Assembly (NCBI GenBank): GCA_012295225.1
Contig: WMKK01000007.1
Coordinates: 726,605 to 790,604 of the forward strand
DNA: 64,000 nt
From: Ostreococcus mediterraneus
Lineage: Eukaryota; Chlorophyta; Mamiellophyceae; Mamiellales; Bathycoccaceae
Direction of reading: 5' to 3'
Shown here: one piece after another, positions 11,332-19,851 of the stretch
Numbering within the stretch: the stretch's first letter is position 1
How the letters are laid out: each line of letters starts with the position of its first letter
Position numbers and translations under genes: made by a program
The notes under the pieces: model-generated
The model's database searches: none
What the model saw: the letters and a program-made list of their open reading frames with translations, nothing else
What the model was told of the DNA's origin: nothing

Positions 11332-12630
11332 ATGCGGAGCTGCACCAGTGCGCGCACGGCGTGGTACGCGCCGGCGCACCGCGCGCGACGCGCCCGCCGC
11401 GTGGGTGCGCGCGCGCATGGCGATGTGGATATCCCGTGCGAGCATTGGCCGGCGTGTTCGGGGTGCGCCGCGGTCGCGAACGTGCGCGAGCCCGAGGTGC
11501 TGTCGCGAGCTCGAGCGTACTTTGCGTCTTCATCATCGGCGGCGCACGACACGTACGCGGGCGCGTGCACGCGATGGCGCGTGAAAGCGAAGCTCGCGGC
11601 GAGAACGCGCGATGACGGTGCGTCGGGTGGGGTGCATTTAGGTTTATTTAAGCGTGGTACGCATGAGTTGGTACCGATTGAGCCGTCGTGCGCGGTGAGT
11701 CACCGAGCGGTGGATGAGGCGTCGGCGCTCGTGCGGGACGTGTGCGCGGCGTTAGACGTGCGAGGGTACGATGAGGTCAAGGGACGTGGTGAGTTACGTT
11801 ACGTGCAATTCGTCGTCGTCGATGATGATGATGGAATGCGGGCGAAGTGCGCGATTTCCTTAGTTTTTAATAGCGCGGCGACGCCCGAACCGACGGCTCG
11901 ACATCGAAAAGTGTGCGAAGAAATCGCGCGTCGCGGAGGCGCTTTCGTCCACGGCGTGCATGTGAATTTGCAAAATTCGCGGGGCAATGTGATATTTAAC
12001 AACGATGGGTGGCGGTACGTGGTCGGCGAACGCATGACGTATTCGCGAACGCCCGCGGGACGCAAGGTGTATTATTTACCCGGCTCTTTCATGCAAGCCA
12101 ACGCCGAGGCGTATACGGAGCTGCTTCGGCGGATGCCTAAGTACGTGCCGGTCCGGTCACGTGTTGTAGAGTTATACGCGGGCGTTGGCGCGATCGGGTA
12201 CTCGCTCGTGGAGAATGAAGCCTTGGATGTGCAAAGCGTACGTTTTGTGGAATCGAGCACCGCCGTAGCTGAAGCGTGGGAACGCACACGAGACGAATTA
12301 CCGAGTGCGTTGCAATCGCGCGTGAGCTTGCAAATTTCAAAAGCAGAGCGCATCGCGAAAGAGTGCGTCGTCGATGCTGATGTGCTCATCGTTGACCCAC
12401 CGCGTAAAGGTTTGGACGAAAAGCTTCGCGCGGTACTCACCGACGCCAGCGACCTGAGCGAGGATTTAACAACCATCTTGTACGTCTCGTGTGGATTTGA
12501 TTCATTCATGCGTGACGCCGATGAGCTCATGGCGAGTGGAATGTGGCGCATGTCGCACCATGAATCGTTCATATTTTTCCCGGGAAGCAATCATTTGGAA
12601 GTGTTCGCCGTGTTTTCGCGAGTCTTGTAA
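11332..12630 (+). CDS. TrmA/RlmD-family RNA (uracil-5-)-methyltransferase
   Basis: A 432-residue SAM-dependent RNA m5U methyltransferase. Cys36, Cys42 and Cys45 (C-x5-C-x2-C) with Cys120 match the four iron-sulfur ligands of the RumA/RlmD branch. Other landmarks are SFMQAN with Gln255, the SAM motif ELYAGVGAIG at 280-289, DPPRKG at 355-360, the nucleophile Cys387 in YVSCG, and the general-base Glu423 in HLEVF. The short basic N-terminus before the cluster could be an organellar presequence, so either organellar rRNA or tRNA may be the target. The start is the first ATG in frame and sits 32 bp from the start of the divergent SDR-like gene. Enzyme class is secure; substrate position is not. Confidence 0.9.
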   Translation: MRSCTSARTAWYAPAHRARRARRVGARAHGDVDIPCEHWPACSGCAAVANVREPEVLSRARAYFASSSSAAHDTYAGACTRWRVKAKLAARTRDDGASGGVHLGLFKRGTHELVPIEPSCAVSHRAVDEASALVRDVCAALDVRGYDEVKGRGELRYVQFVVVDDDDGMRAKCAISLVFNSAATPEPTARHRKVCEEIARRGGAFVHGVHVNLQNSRGNVIFNNDGWRYVVGERMTYSRTPAGRKVYYLPGSFMQANAEAYTELLRRMPKYVPVRSRVVELYAGVGAIGYSLVENEALDVQSVRFVESSTAVAEAWERTRDELPSALQSRVSLQISKAERIAKECVVDADVLIVDPPRKGLDEKLRAVLTDASDLSEDLTTILYVSCGFDSFMRDADELMASGMWRMSHHESFIFFPGSNHLEVFAVFSRVL

Positions 12631-12719
12631 CTGTAATGCTGGTACCGTAGATGATGTAACTTTATATAGCGATGGAGAATGAAAGAATATAATCATAGTG
12701 TTTGTTTTGCACGAGCGAG

Positions 12720-13949
12720 CTAGTCTTGTTTCGGTCGCAGCACGAAAATATTGGAATGGATGCCCAAGCAGCCCGTGATTTGAGCCGATAAAGACGCAGC
12801 GCGATTCAACAAAAGGAACAATGCCGCGCCGATAAGTACTCCGCTGGTAAACACGTCACCTTCGGGCACGAGCGTGGTGCAAGCCATTATAGCTAAGCTC
12901 AACCAGTTGGTCAAAGGGAAGTTGGGATCGGATACGCGAATGCTCATGATGCGCGTTTCGCTCTCTGCAAACAACATCGTACTCGCCGCGTGCGCGAGCG
13001 CCAAGTTTTTGGCGTAAAACAAGCACACACCATGAAACAGCTCATTTACTGCACAGTATGCCACGATCGCCATCGGGCTTCGATGCGCGGGCCAGTGCGG
13101 CGGCTTTACCGGATTGGCTACGAGCGTGCGATACGCCGTCGTTGAGCGCACCTGCAATCCAGATAAAATTGACGCCCCTACGAGTACGTACGCCAACGGC
13201 TGCGTGCCCAAGTATGGTACATGCGCCGTGATATCGTACATGAACTCAATCCCCGTAAACGCGATCACAACCATGAACACTTGCAAGCAAATTTGCATCT
13301 CTTGCACGTCAAACCAATTCACCGGTAGCCTCCCCGTGTACGTGCTCGACACCGTATCCACCGCAAAGAACACCCGACCCATCGTCAAGACCCCAACACA
13401 CATCGCACGATTCAACGCGCTCGCATCGTACCCAATCCCAACGATATCGCATAAAATAATCCCGTACACGCACGTACACGCCGCGTCGCACCCGTGGTCC
13501 ACCACCTCGCCCAACGGGCTCCCGCTTCGCGTCCGCCGCGCTTGCTTCCCGTCGCACCCATCCAGGGTTTGATAACCAAACATCAACACCGCCACGAGCG
13601 CGTACACCATCCCAGGGGCGTCGTGCGCCAGCCCAGGCGACGTCATCCATAGTAATCCGTACGCGCACGCCACCAGCGCCAAGCCGCCGCACGTCAACGC
13701 GTTCGGGGCCACCCACAGCGGGATCCATCGCTCCACCACGTACGTCCACCACCGCTCGAGGAAGAGCGTTTCGAACATCGACGGCGTGGGCGAGGTGTAG
13801 GCGTAGGAGTGCACCTGCGCGCACCGGGCGCGAGAGGCGCCGACGTGCGGGGCGTGGTTGGTGTTTGCATGACACGCGGCGCGAGACGAGCCGTCGATGC
13901 CGCCCACGACGGCGTCGACGCGCGCGTTGGCGATGTAGCGGAGAAGCAT
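12720..13949 (-). CDS. CDP-alcohol phosphatidyltransferase (ethanolamine/choline phosphotransferase)
   Basis: A 409-residue polytopic membrane enzyme of the aminoalcoholphosphotransferase (AAPT/EPT1/CPT1) type, catalysing the last Kennedy-pathway step from CDP-aminoalcohol and diacylglycerol at the ER or Golgi. The signature D-G-x2-A-R-x8-G-x3-D-x3-D is complete: Asp133, Gly134, Ala137, Arg138, Gly147, Asp151, Asp155. It is preceded by the family element RWIPLWVAPNALTCGGL, and several hydrophobic segments follow. The N-terminal ~55 residues before SMFETLFLERWW are poorly conserved in style, and a start at an internal Met near residue 58 is possible. It is tandem with the oxygenase gene upstream and converges with the RNA methyltransferase gene. 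Ethanolamine versus choline preference cannot be read. Confidence 0.9.
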   Translation of the reverse strand: MLLRYIANARVDAVVGGIDGSSRAACHANTNHAPHVGASRARCAQVHSYAYTSPTPSMFETLFLERWWTYVVERWIPLWVAPNALTCGGLALVACAYGLLWMTSPGLAHDAPGMVYALVAVLMFGYQTLDGCDGKQARRTRSGSPLGEVVDHGCDAACTCVYGIILCDIVGIGYDASALNRAMCVGVLTMGRVFFAVDTVSSTYTGRLPVNWFDVQEMQICLQVFMVVIAFTGIEFMYDITAHVPYLGTQPLAYVLVGASILSGLQVRSTTAYRTLVANPVKPPHWPAHRSPMAIVAYCAVNELFHGVCLFYAKNLALAHAASTMLFAESETRIMSIRVSDPNFPLTNWLSLAIMACTTLVPEGDVFTSGVLIGAALFLLLNRAASLSAQITGCLGIHSNIFVLRPKQD

Positions 13950-14184
13950 CGCGACGCGCGAGCGGGCGGTTCGGGGGTCGGGTGCGCGCGCGCGACAATG
14001 ACGGTGAGCTGCGCGGTGTCATCTTGTTTTACGTTTTCGTCGCGCGGCGGTTCAAATACAAATTTTGTCGACGCACTGTGTGGTGACACCACGCGATAGT
14101 GTTGGTGATGATGGCTGTGATATGACTACGACTATGAATATGCGCGCCCGCGTCGGCGGGCGCGCGGGCTATCGCATCGATGTT

Positions 14185-15243
14185 TTAGACGATGCCGACG
14201 GCGTCGGCGTACGCCGGGCATAAGCGCCGGCAGTGCCGGAAAAGACGCATAGCGCCCATGGCATCGCCGTTTGCCTCTAGTTTCATGGCGTCTTGATGCA
14301 ACTTGTACGCCTCGAGGCCGACGGCGTCGTCGAAGAGCCGCACTTCTCGTTCGTACATGACGTCGGTGCGAATGAGCAGCTTGGTTCGGCCGACGCCCAC
14401 GGGTGCGCCTTCGTGCGGTATTTCTTGTCGAAAGATGAGCGCCGTGCCCGCACACACAGGCGCGGCATCGACGATCCATTCTGCGGGCCAGCGATAGCGA
14501 TTATCGCCATCCAGAACAAACTTATTCCTCGCCGCCTCTTCTGGCGGCGCAAACATCGACGTCTCCCCGCCGTCGTCGCAATCATTCAAATACACCAGCA
14601 CGCTATACAACGAGCGAGTATTGAAATCTACCACCGTGGCCCCATCGGTGTGCGGCGAAAAATGCCCCGTGCTGTCGTATTTGTTAAACAGTAAATGATC
14701 ATTGACGCCGCGCGCGCGCCACGCGCCTTGTACGCCCGGTTCGCTCAACGGGTGCGCGTCGTCTATGATTTCCCGTTCGCGCACGAACGGCTTGATGCGC
14801 GCCCACAGCTCACGCGCGATAGCTTGCGAGTGCACCTCGACCGTATCGGCGTTACGAAACTCGGCGCGTTTCGCCGCCGGCGTTCCCGCCGACGCCGCGA
14901 CCGACGTCGTGGGGTCGTTCCAAAACGAATACCCCGCCGCCTCTGCGGCAGCGATCAACGCCGCGCACTCCGACGCGCTCACGACATCGCGCAGAATGAA
15001 CGCATCGAGCGGCGGCGCGCATCGCCGCATCACGCTCGCGCGCGACGACGACGACGAGAGCGGCTGTATTGGTGTCGATGACGATGTCGTTTGGCCGCCG
15101 CCGACATCACTCGCGACGTCTTCATCGCCGCGCGCGCACAGCGCCGCGTCGAACGCGACGCGTGCCGACGCCGATGCTTGCGTCTTCTCCACCGGCGTCA
15201 CCGCGCGCGCATTCGCCTCGACGAACGTCGGCACAAACGCCAT
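14185..15243 (-). CDS. Prolyl 4-hydroxylase-like 2-oxoglutarate/Fe(II) oxygenase
   Basis: I use the ATG giving MAFVPTFVEA (352 residues). An ATG at 15444 would add 67 residues but would run antisense through the start of the divergent ABA4 gene. The catalytic double-stranded beta helix carries the iron triad: His198 and Asp200 (SPHTDG) and His277 (EIPHEG), with basic residues nine to eleven positions later (Arg286, Lys288) able to bind 2-oxoglutarate. The element SLYSVLVYLNDCDDGGETSMF is typical of P4H and related oxygenases. The final ~50 residues (EAYKLHQDAMKLEANGDAMG) are helical and TPR-like, unusual as a tail. No signal peptide is obvious with this start. Substrate unknown. Confidence 0.8.
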   Translation of the reverse strand: MAFVPTFVEANARAVTPVEKTQASASARVAFDAALCARGDEDVASDVGGGQTTSSSTPIQPLSSSSSRASVMRRCAPPLDAFILRDVVSASECAALIAAAEAAGYSFWNDPTTSVAASAGTPAAKRAEFRNADTVEVHSQAIARELWARIKPFVREREIIDDAHPLSEPGVQGAWRARGVNDHLLFNKYDSTGHFSPHTDGATVVDFNTRSLYSVLVYLNDCDDGGETSMFAPPEEAARNKFVLDGDNRYRWPAEWIVDAAPVCAGTALIFRQEIPHEGAPVGVGRTKLLIRTDVMYEREVRLFDDAVGLEAYKLHQDAMKLEANGDAMGAMRLFRHCRRLCPAYADAVGIV

Positions 15244-15290
15244 CGCATCGACGTCGTCAGTTACTGACGCCTGATTTCGCGCGGACGACG

Positions 15291-15971
15291 ATGCTGACGC
15301 GTTCAATCGTCGCGATGGGCGCCGGGCGCGCGGTGCGCCGGACGACGACGATGCCGTCGTCAGCGTTGGCCTTCGCGCGCGGTGGCGCCGGTGCGCGCGC
15401 GACGATGGCGCGAGGGCGACGACGAGGATATCCAAAACAATCATCAACTGTCGTCACATCGGCGTCTTTTGCGGCGATTCCCGACCTCGCGTTCACCGTG
15501 GCCACGGTGAGCGTGATGCCAATCTATGCTGTGATGATTGCTAAGCCGCAAAGCGCCAAGGTGTTGGCGTTGGTGCGGAGCAAGACGACGTTTTGGTTGT
15601 TGGCGTTGTGTTACGCGTGCGCGGCTGTCGCGTCGTTTACGAGCGCGGATGTATTCCACGCCGTGCGCGAGGCGCTGAGTACCCCAGGGCAAGGTGCGTT
15701 GGAGAGATACGTGACGTTGGTGTCTGGATTTATGTCGACGCCGCAAACGGCGTCGTCGGCGTGGGTGCATTTATTGAGTTTGGATTTGTTTGTGGCGAGA
15801 TTCGTGTACATGGATAGCGCGGCGTACGGATCGACGGTTGGGGATCTCGTCGCTCGCGTGCCCGTGAGGCATAGCTTGGTGTTGTGTTGCATGTTTGGTC
15901 CGCTTGGATTGATGAGTCACGCGATTACGAGGTGGTTGTGGAATACGTTTGTGACTGTGGATGTGATTTAA
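15291..15971 (+). CDS. ABA4: ABA4-like (DUF4281) membrane protein, neoxanthin formation
   Basis: A 226-residue protein with a basic plastid-targeting-like N-terminus (~60 residues) and about four membrane segments. It matches the ABA DEFICIENT 4 family: WVHLLSLDLFVARFVYMD in the middle and SLVLCCMFGPLGLMSHAITR near the end. In land plants ABA4 is required to convert violaxanthin to neoxanthin in plastid membranes; neoxanthin-type pigments occur in prasinophytes, so the same role is a reasonable inference. I chose the ATG at 15291; later in-frame Met codons within the presequence are possible. The open frame extends upstream to 15069 but overlaps the oxygenase coding region antisense. The gap to that divergent gene is 47 bp. 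Confidence 0.82.
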   Translation: MLTRSIVAMGAGRAVRRTTTMPSSALAFARGGAGARATMARGRRRGYPKQSSTVVTSASFAAIPDLAFTVATVSVMPIYAVMIAKPQSAKVLALVRSKTTFWLLALCYACAAVASFTSADVFHAVREALSTPGQGALERYVTLVSGFMSTPQTASSAWVHLLSLDLFVARFVYMDSAAYGSTVGDLVARVPVRHSLVLCCMFGPLGLMSHAITRWLWNTFVTVDVI

Positions 15972-16110
15972 CTCGACGACGTCGAGACGGATGCTCCGCG
16001 CGCGTCCATCGAGTTGTAAAAACAGCACTTGTAAAATGAAAAGAATCAAAGCGTTATTACACACATGAATGAATATATCGCACCATCGAGTGGTGCGCTA
16101 CGACGATGTT

Positions 16111-17628
16111 TTAGTCCATCGTCTTACGCTTCTTAACAAGCGAGTCGGTGCTGATGGTGAACAAACCAGGATTGGCGGCGACTTCGTTCGATCCCGCCTT
16201 GGCCGCCTTGACGAGCGCGTTGACGCGCGCGATGTAATCGGGAATGCTAAATTTCTTCGCGCAACCATGGTACGCCATGTAACGAATCTTACCAAAAACC
16301 TCGCGTTCTTTCCAACCCTGGTCGTGCACGCCGACGATGGACCACATGCAGCCGACGTAACCGCTTGGGTCACGTCCGTCCAACGAATAGGTGTCGTTCA
16401 ACCAAATCGCAAATTCCAGCGCCTGTTCGGGGGATTCCGTCCACTCGAGAATCTTCTTCGCCCAGTACATGCGCATAAAGCCGTGCATTTTACCGCCATA
16501 TCTTAATTCACGCTGGGCGGCGTTCCACAAATCATCGTGCGTCTTGGCGCGCTGAAATTGCTCCAACGTGTACACGTGCTCGCGCTTATCGCTCGCGTGC
16601 GCCTTGAGCGTGTCCTTCGCCCAATCGTACTTTTGACCTTGAATCTTGTCATAGTTTGGACTGTAGTAGCAAAAGTTATCAGACAACTCCCGGCGCACGA
16701 CGAGCTCCTCGAAAAAACCTTCATAGGCTTTTGCAGTACTCGCCGTCGACGCCTTTTTCGCGTCCAACGCGCATCGCTGTCCAGAAATTTGTCCAAAGTG
16801 CAACCACGGCGACAACCCACTCAACGCCCGCGACTTCACCGGGTCGTTGCGGCTCTCGTACAGACGCATGCGATTATTCACGAAATCATCGAGCACCGCC
16901 TTGCCCGCAGCCTCGCCCGGGACAGCCCAAGAAACTTCGGGCACCGCCGCGCCTCGCGTCAACGCCTCTTCGATGAGCGCGTCCCATTTAATCGCCTCAA
17001 ACGGTTTACCCGCGTACCGCGCAATCTCAACGCTCGTAACGTCGGGGAATTCGTTCAAAAATTCCCCGTAGCGCTTAGCCAAGCGTCCGCGCAGCGTGCG
17101 AGCGCCGACTTCGAGCTTATCGCTCGCGAGCCAGCACGGCACCACGTTGTGCGCGTCGCACTCCTCCACGGCGATACCATGCCCCTCGCACGTCACCGCC
17201 AGCGCCTTGCGCCACGCCAAGCCGTCACGCAACGGTGAGAAATCACACACCACAACCTTGGCACCAATCTCACGCGCCAGCGCAGCGATCGCCGCCGCTG
17301 GGTCGTCGCCGTACGTCATCGTAAACTCGAGCCCGACGCGCTTCGCCTTGAGCTCGAGCTCACGCAATCCTCTGAGCATGAACCCAAACTGTCGCGCACC
17401 CGCGCCCAGAAACTTTGTCAACACGTTGAACGCAATCACCACCGGTGCGTCGTTCGCGCGCGCGATATCCATGGCACGCAAAAGCGCCCAGTTATCATCC
17501 ACGCGTTGGTCCCGGCTCATCCAGTACATCACCGGCGCCCCGCCCGTCGCCGTCGTCTTGGACGTCAGCTTGGTCAGTGCGCGCGCGCGCGACGACGGCA
17601 CGCATAATCTCCCGTTCGGCGCACCCAT
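16111..17628 (-). CDS. PHR2: Class II CPD photolyase
   Basis: A 505-residue flavin photolyase that uses blue/UV-A light to split cyclobutane pyrimidine dimers. Class II signatures include VMYWMSRDQRVDDNWALL near the start, APVVIAFNVL, and the C-terminal FAD-domain run from WNAAQRELRYGGKMHGFMRM through MYWAKKILEW, ALEFAIWLNDTYSLDGRDPSGYVG and WSIVGVHDQGWKEREVFGKI. The RYMAYHGCAKKF element that follows is also typical. The N-terminus (~25 residues) is short and basic and may direct import. The C-terminus ends KKRKTMD, which could act as a nuclear signal. It is divergent from the carotenoid cleavage gene with 34 bp between ATGs. Confidence 0.93.
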   Translation of the reverse strand: MGAPNGRLCVPSSRARALTKLTSKTTATGGAPVMYWMSRDQRVDDNWALLRAMDIARANDAPVVIAFNVLTKFLGAGARQFGFMLRGLRELELKAKRVGLEFTMTYGDDPAAAIAALAREIGAKVVVCDFSPLRDGLAWRKALAVTCEGHGIAVEECDAHNVVPCWLASDKLEVGARTLRGRLAKRYGEFLNEFPDVTSVEIARYAGKPFEAIKWDALIEEALTRGAAVPEVSWAVPGEAAGKAVLDDFVNNRMRLYESRNDPVKSRALSGLSPWLHFGQISGQRCALDAKKASTASTAKAYEGFFEELVVRRELSDNFCYYSPNYDKIQGQKYDWAKDTLKAHASDKREHVYTLEQFQRAKTHDDLWNAAQRELRYGGKMHGFMRMYWAKKILEWTESPEQALEFAIWLNDTYSLDGRDPSGYVGCMWSIVGVHDQGWKEREVFGKIRYMAYHGCAKKFSIPDYIARVNALVKAAKAGSNEVAANPGLFTISTDSLVKKRKTMD

Positions 17629-17662
17629 TGCGCGCGAGGATCGATCGAACGCGCGCCGATGA

Positions 17663-19723
17663 ATGGCGCCGCGCGCGCCACGGATAAAGTGCTTTTTCGT
17701 CTATGCGCTGACGTCACAGATGCGCGCGCGCGCCTCCACGCCGCGCCACGCGCGCGTCGCGCGATGTCGCGCGCGCGTCGCGTCCAGCGCGATGTCTCGC
17801 ACGCACCGAGGCGCGAGCGAGCGCCGTGCGGCGGCTCCGTCGTCGCCGTGGACGCCGCGAACGTCGCCGCTCGGACAGGACGCGCGCCGAGGCACGGCCT
17901 TGCGCGCGTCGTCGGAGGCGTCGGCGGCGGCATCGTGGACGCCGAGAACGCTCGGCTGGGGCAAGCGCCGAGGTGCGATCGACCCGGTGCGCGACGCGGA
18001 CGTGCTTGAACGCACGCCCGGCACGCACGGGTACTGCGTGTACTCGCACGCGGATTGGTCCAACGCCTACGCGAGCGCGGATGGCGAGCACGACTACGTG
18101 TGCTGCGGCGATGCGATTGAGTATGGGACGATTCCAGACGATTTGGCGCAAGGCACGCTCTATCGCGTCGGTCCGGGGTTGTTCGAGCGAGGAGGGAAAG
18201 AGTACAAGCACATGCTCGACGGCGACGGGTTGGCGGTGCGGTTTGAATTCGGCCGAGGACAGACGATGCGGTTTCAGTCAAGATTTGTGCGCACTGAGGC
18301 GTTTGTGGAGGAAGAAAAGGAGGACAAGGTGCTGTATCGCGGGACGTTTGGGACGATGCGCGACGGCGGGCCGCTAGCGAATTGGTTTGATTTGCGCACG
18401 AAGAATTTAGCGAATACGAATATCATCGCGTGGGGAGGTAAAGTGCTGGCGTTGTACGAAGCGGGACGTCCGGTGGCGCTCGATGCGGGCACGCTCGAGG
18501 CGAATGGCGTGGACGATCTCGACGGGAGACTCGAGCCTGGGGAGTATTTCACGCTCGGGTTGCCCGAACCCGTCGGGCGCGCGGTTGAGACGGCGGCCAA
18601 TATGGGTGGCCGAGCGTTTACAGCGCATCCGAAGATTGACTCGCACACAAATTTCTTGTGCGGATGGGGTTGGAAATCACGAATCACGGCCAAGGCTGTG
18701 GAAATTAAACTGTGGGAGTGGGATGATGACTGGAACGAGCGCGGATCGCGCGAGTACGTCATGGAGGGATGCGAAGCGGCGCCGCACGATTTCGGCGTGA
18801 CGGCCAAGTGGTACGTGATGATTCAGAATCGTCTAGGCATCGATCCTCTGCCGTTTCTCGCCGGTGTAAAAGGCGCCGGAGAGTGCTTGATTTCCCAGCC
18901 CGAGCAGCCGTTATTGGTGCACCTGATTCCGCGCGCCACGAATGCGGCGCTCGAGCCGACGCAAACGAAGCCTCCGGCGCCCGTCGTCGCTACTGGGCCG
19001 TTGGCGTCATTTGAGATTCACACCGCGCTCGCGCACGACGGACCGCCCTTGCGCGACGGTGACGACGTCTCCGCGCGAGCGCTCGATGATTGGGTCACGG
19101 TGTACACCGCGGGCTGGGACGCGCTGTCTCCCGGAGTGTTCCTCGGCGAATGGGGCGCGAGCGCGGCGTGGCCGTTCCCAATCGCCACCGAGCTCACGCC
19201 TGATTTCAACAACATTCCGCGTACGCTGTTGTGGATGTACCAAATAAACTCCAAAACTGGCGAGGTCAAGCGCGAGCCCGCCCCCGGGTGTGATGATTTA
19301 TGCATTGACCATCCACACGTTTCGCCTTTGTACGAAGGCAAACGCGAATGCCGCTACGTGTACGCGTCGTTATCCAACGAAGTCCAAGTCTCGGGCCCGC
19401 CTCTCGGCTACGTTCGCATAGATTTGAAGACGGGCGAGTTACAGAAATGGTACGCATCAAACCGCAGTTTCTGTGAAGAGCCGGTGATCGTGCCCAAGCG
19501 CGATGGACAAAGCGAAACCGACGCTTGGCTCATCGGCCTCGTCGCCGATCACAGCGCCAAGCATCCGCGCGGAATTTCACGCCTCGTCGTTTTGGACTGC
19601 GCCGCAATCGACAAAGGTCCCGTGGTGAGCATTCGTCTGAACAATAGAATCCCGCACGGTTTGCACGGGATGTTCGTGCGTTCAAAATATACATTAGATT
19701 TTAGGAATTGCTCGTCGTCGTAA
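17663..19723 (+). CDS. Carotenoid cleavage dioxygenase
   Basis: A 686-residue member of the RPE65/CCD/NCED family, iron enzymes that oxidatively cut carotenoid double bonds. The four iron-ligand histidines are visible in the usual order and context: His322 (FTAHPKID), His375 (APHDFG), His453 (FEIHTALAHD) and His668 (PHGLHGMF). Other family elements are LYRVGPGLFERGG, MLDGDGLAVRFEF and LIDHPHVSPLYEGK-like spacing. The first ~110 residues are Arg/Ala/Ser-rich and look like a plastid transit peptide; Met20 or Met44 could be the true start. Apocarotenoid product cannot be predicted. Its gene diverges from the photolyase gene, and ABA4 is nearby, so pigment and light-response genes are adjacent here. 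Confidence 0.9.
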   Translation: MAPRAPRIKCFFVYALTSQMRARASTPRHARVARCRARVASSAMSRTHRGASERRAAAPSSPWTPRTSPLGQDARRGTALRASSEASAAASWTPRTLGWGKRRGAIDPVRDADVLERTPGTHGYCVYSHADWSNAYASADGEHDYVCCGDAIEYGTIPDDLAQGTLYRVGPGLFERGGKEYKHMLDGDGLAVRFEFGRGQTMRFQSRFVRTEAFVEEEKEDKVLYRGTFGTMRDGGPLANWFDLRTKNLANTNIIAWGGKVLALYEAGRPVALDAGTLEANGVDDLDGRLEPGEYFTLGLPEPVGRAVETAANMGGRAFTAHPKIDSHTNFLCGWGWKSRITAKAVEIKLWEWDDDWNERGSREYVMEGCEAAPHDFGVTAKWYVMIQNRLGIDPLPFLAGVKGAGECLISQPEQPLLVHLIPRATNAALEPTQTKPPAPVVATGPLASFEIHTALAHDGPPLRDGDDVSARALDDWVTVYTAGWDALSPGVFLGEWGASAAWPFPIATELTPDFNNIPRTLLWMYQINSKTGEVKREPAPGCDDLCIDHPHVSPLYEGKRECRYVYASLSNEVQVSGPPLGYVRIDLKTGELQKWYASNRSFCEEPVIVPKRDGQSETDAWLIGLVADHSAKHPRGISRLVVLDCAAIDKGPVVSIRLNNRIPHGLHGMFVRSKYTLDFRNCSSS

Positions 19724-19851
19724 CGACGTCGGGCGCGGCAACGGCGATGTAATTTTGCACACTTTGTGTTTGTTTTACAGCGCAGCGTCCGCGTCGTCGT
19801 CTAGTTCTACAACAGGTGCACAGTAGTTCTACAACAGGTCGTGGGTCGTTC

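Noticed and set aside
15244-15444. Longer start for the prolyl-4-hydroxylase-like protein
   Set aside because: An ATG exists at 15444, but the extension is antisense to the ABA4 presequence and shows no conserved sequence; I cannot exclude it as a targeting peptide.
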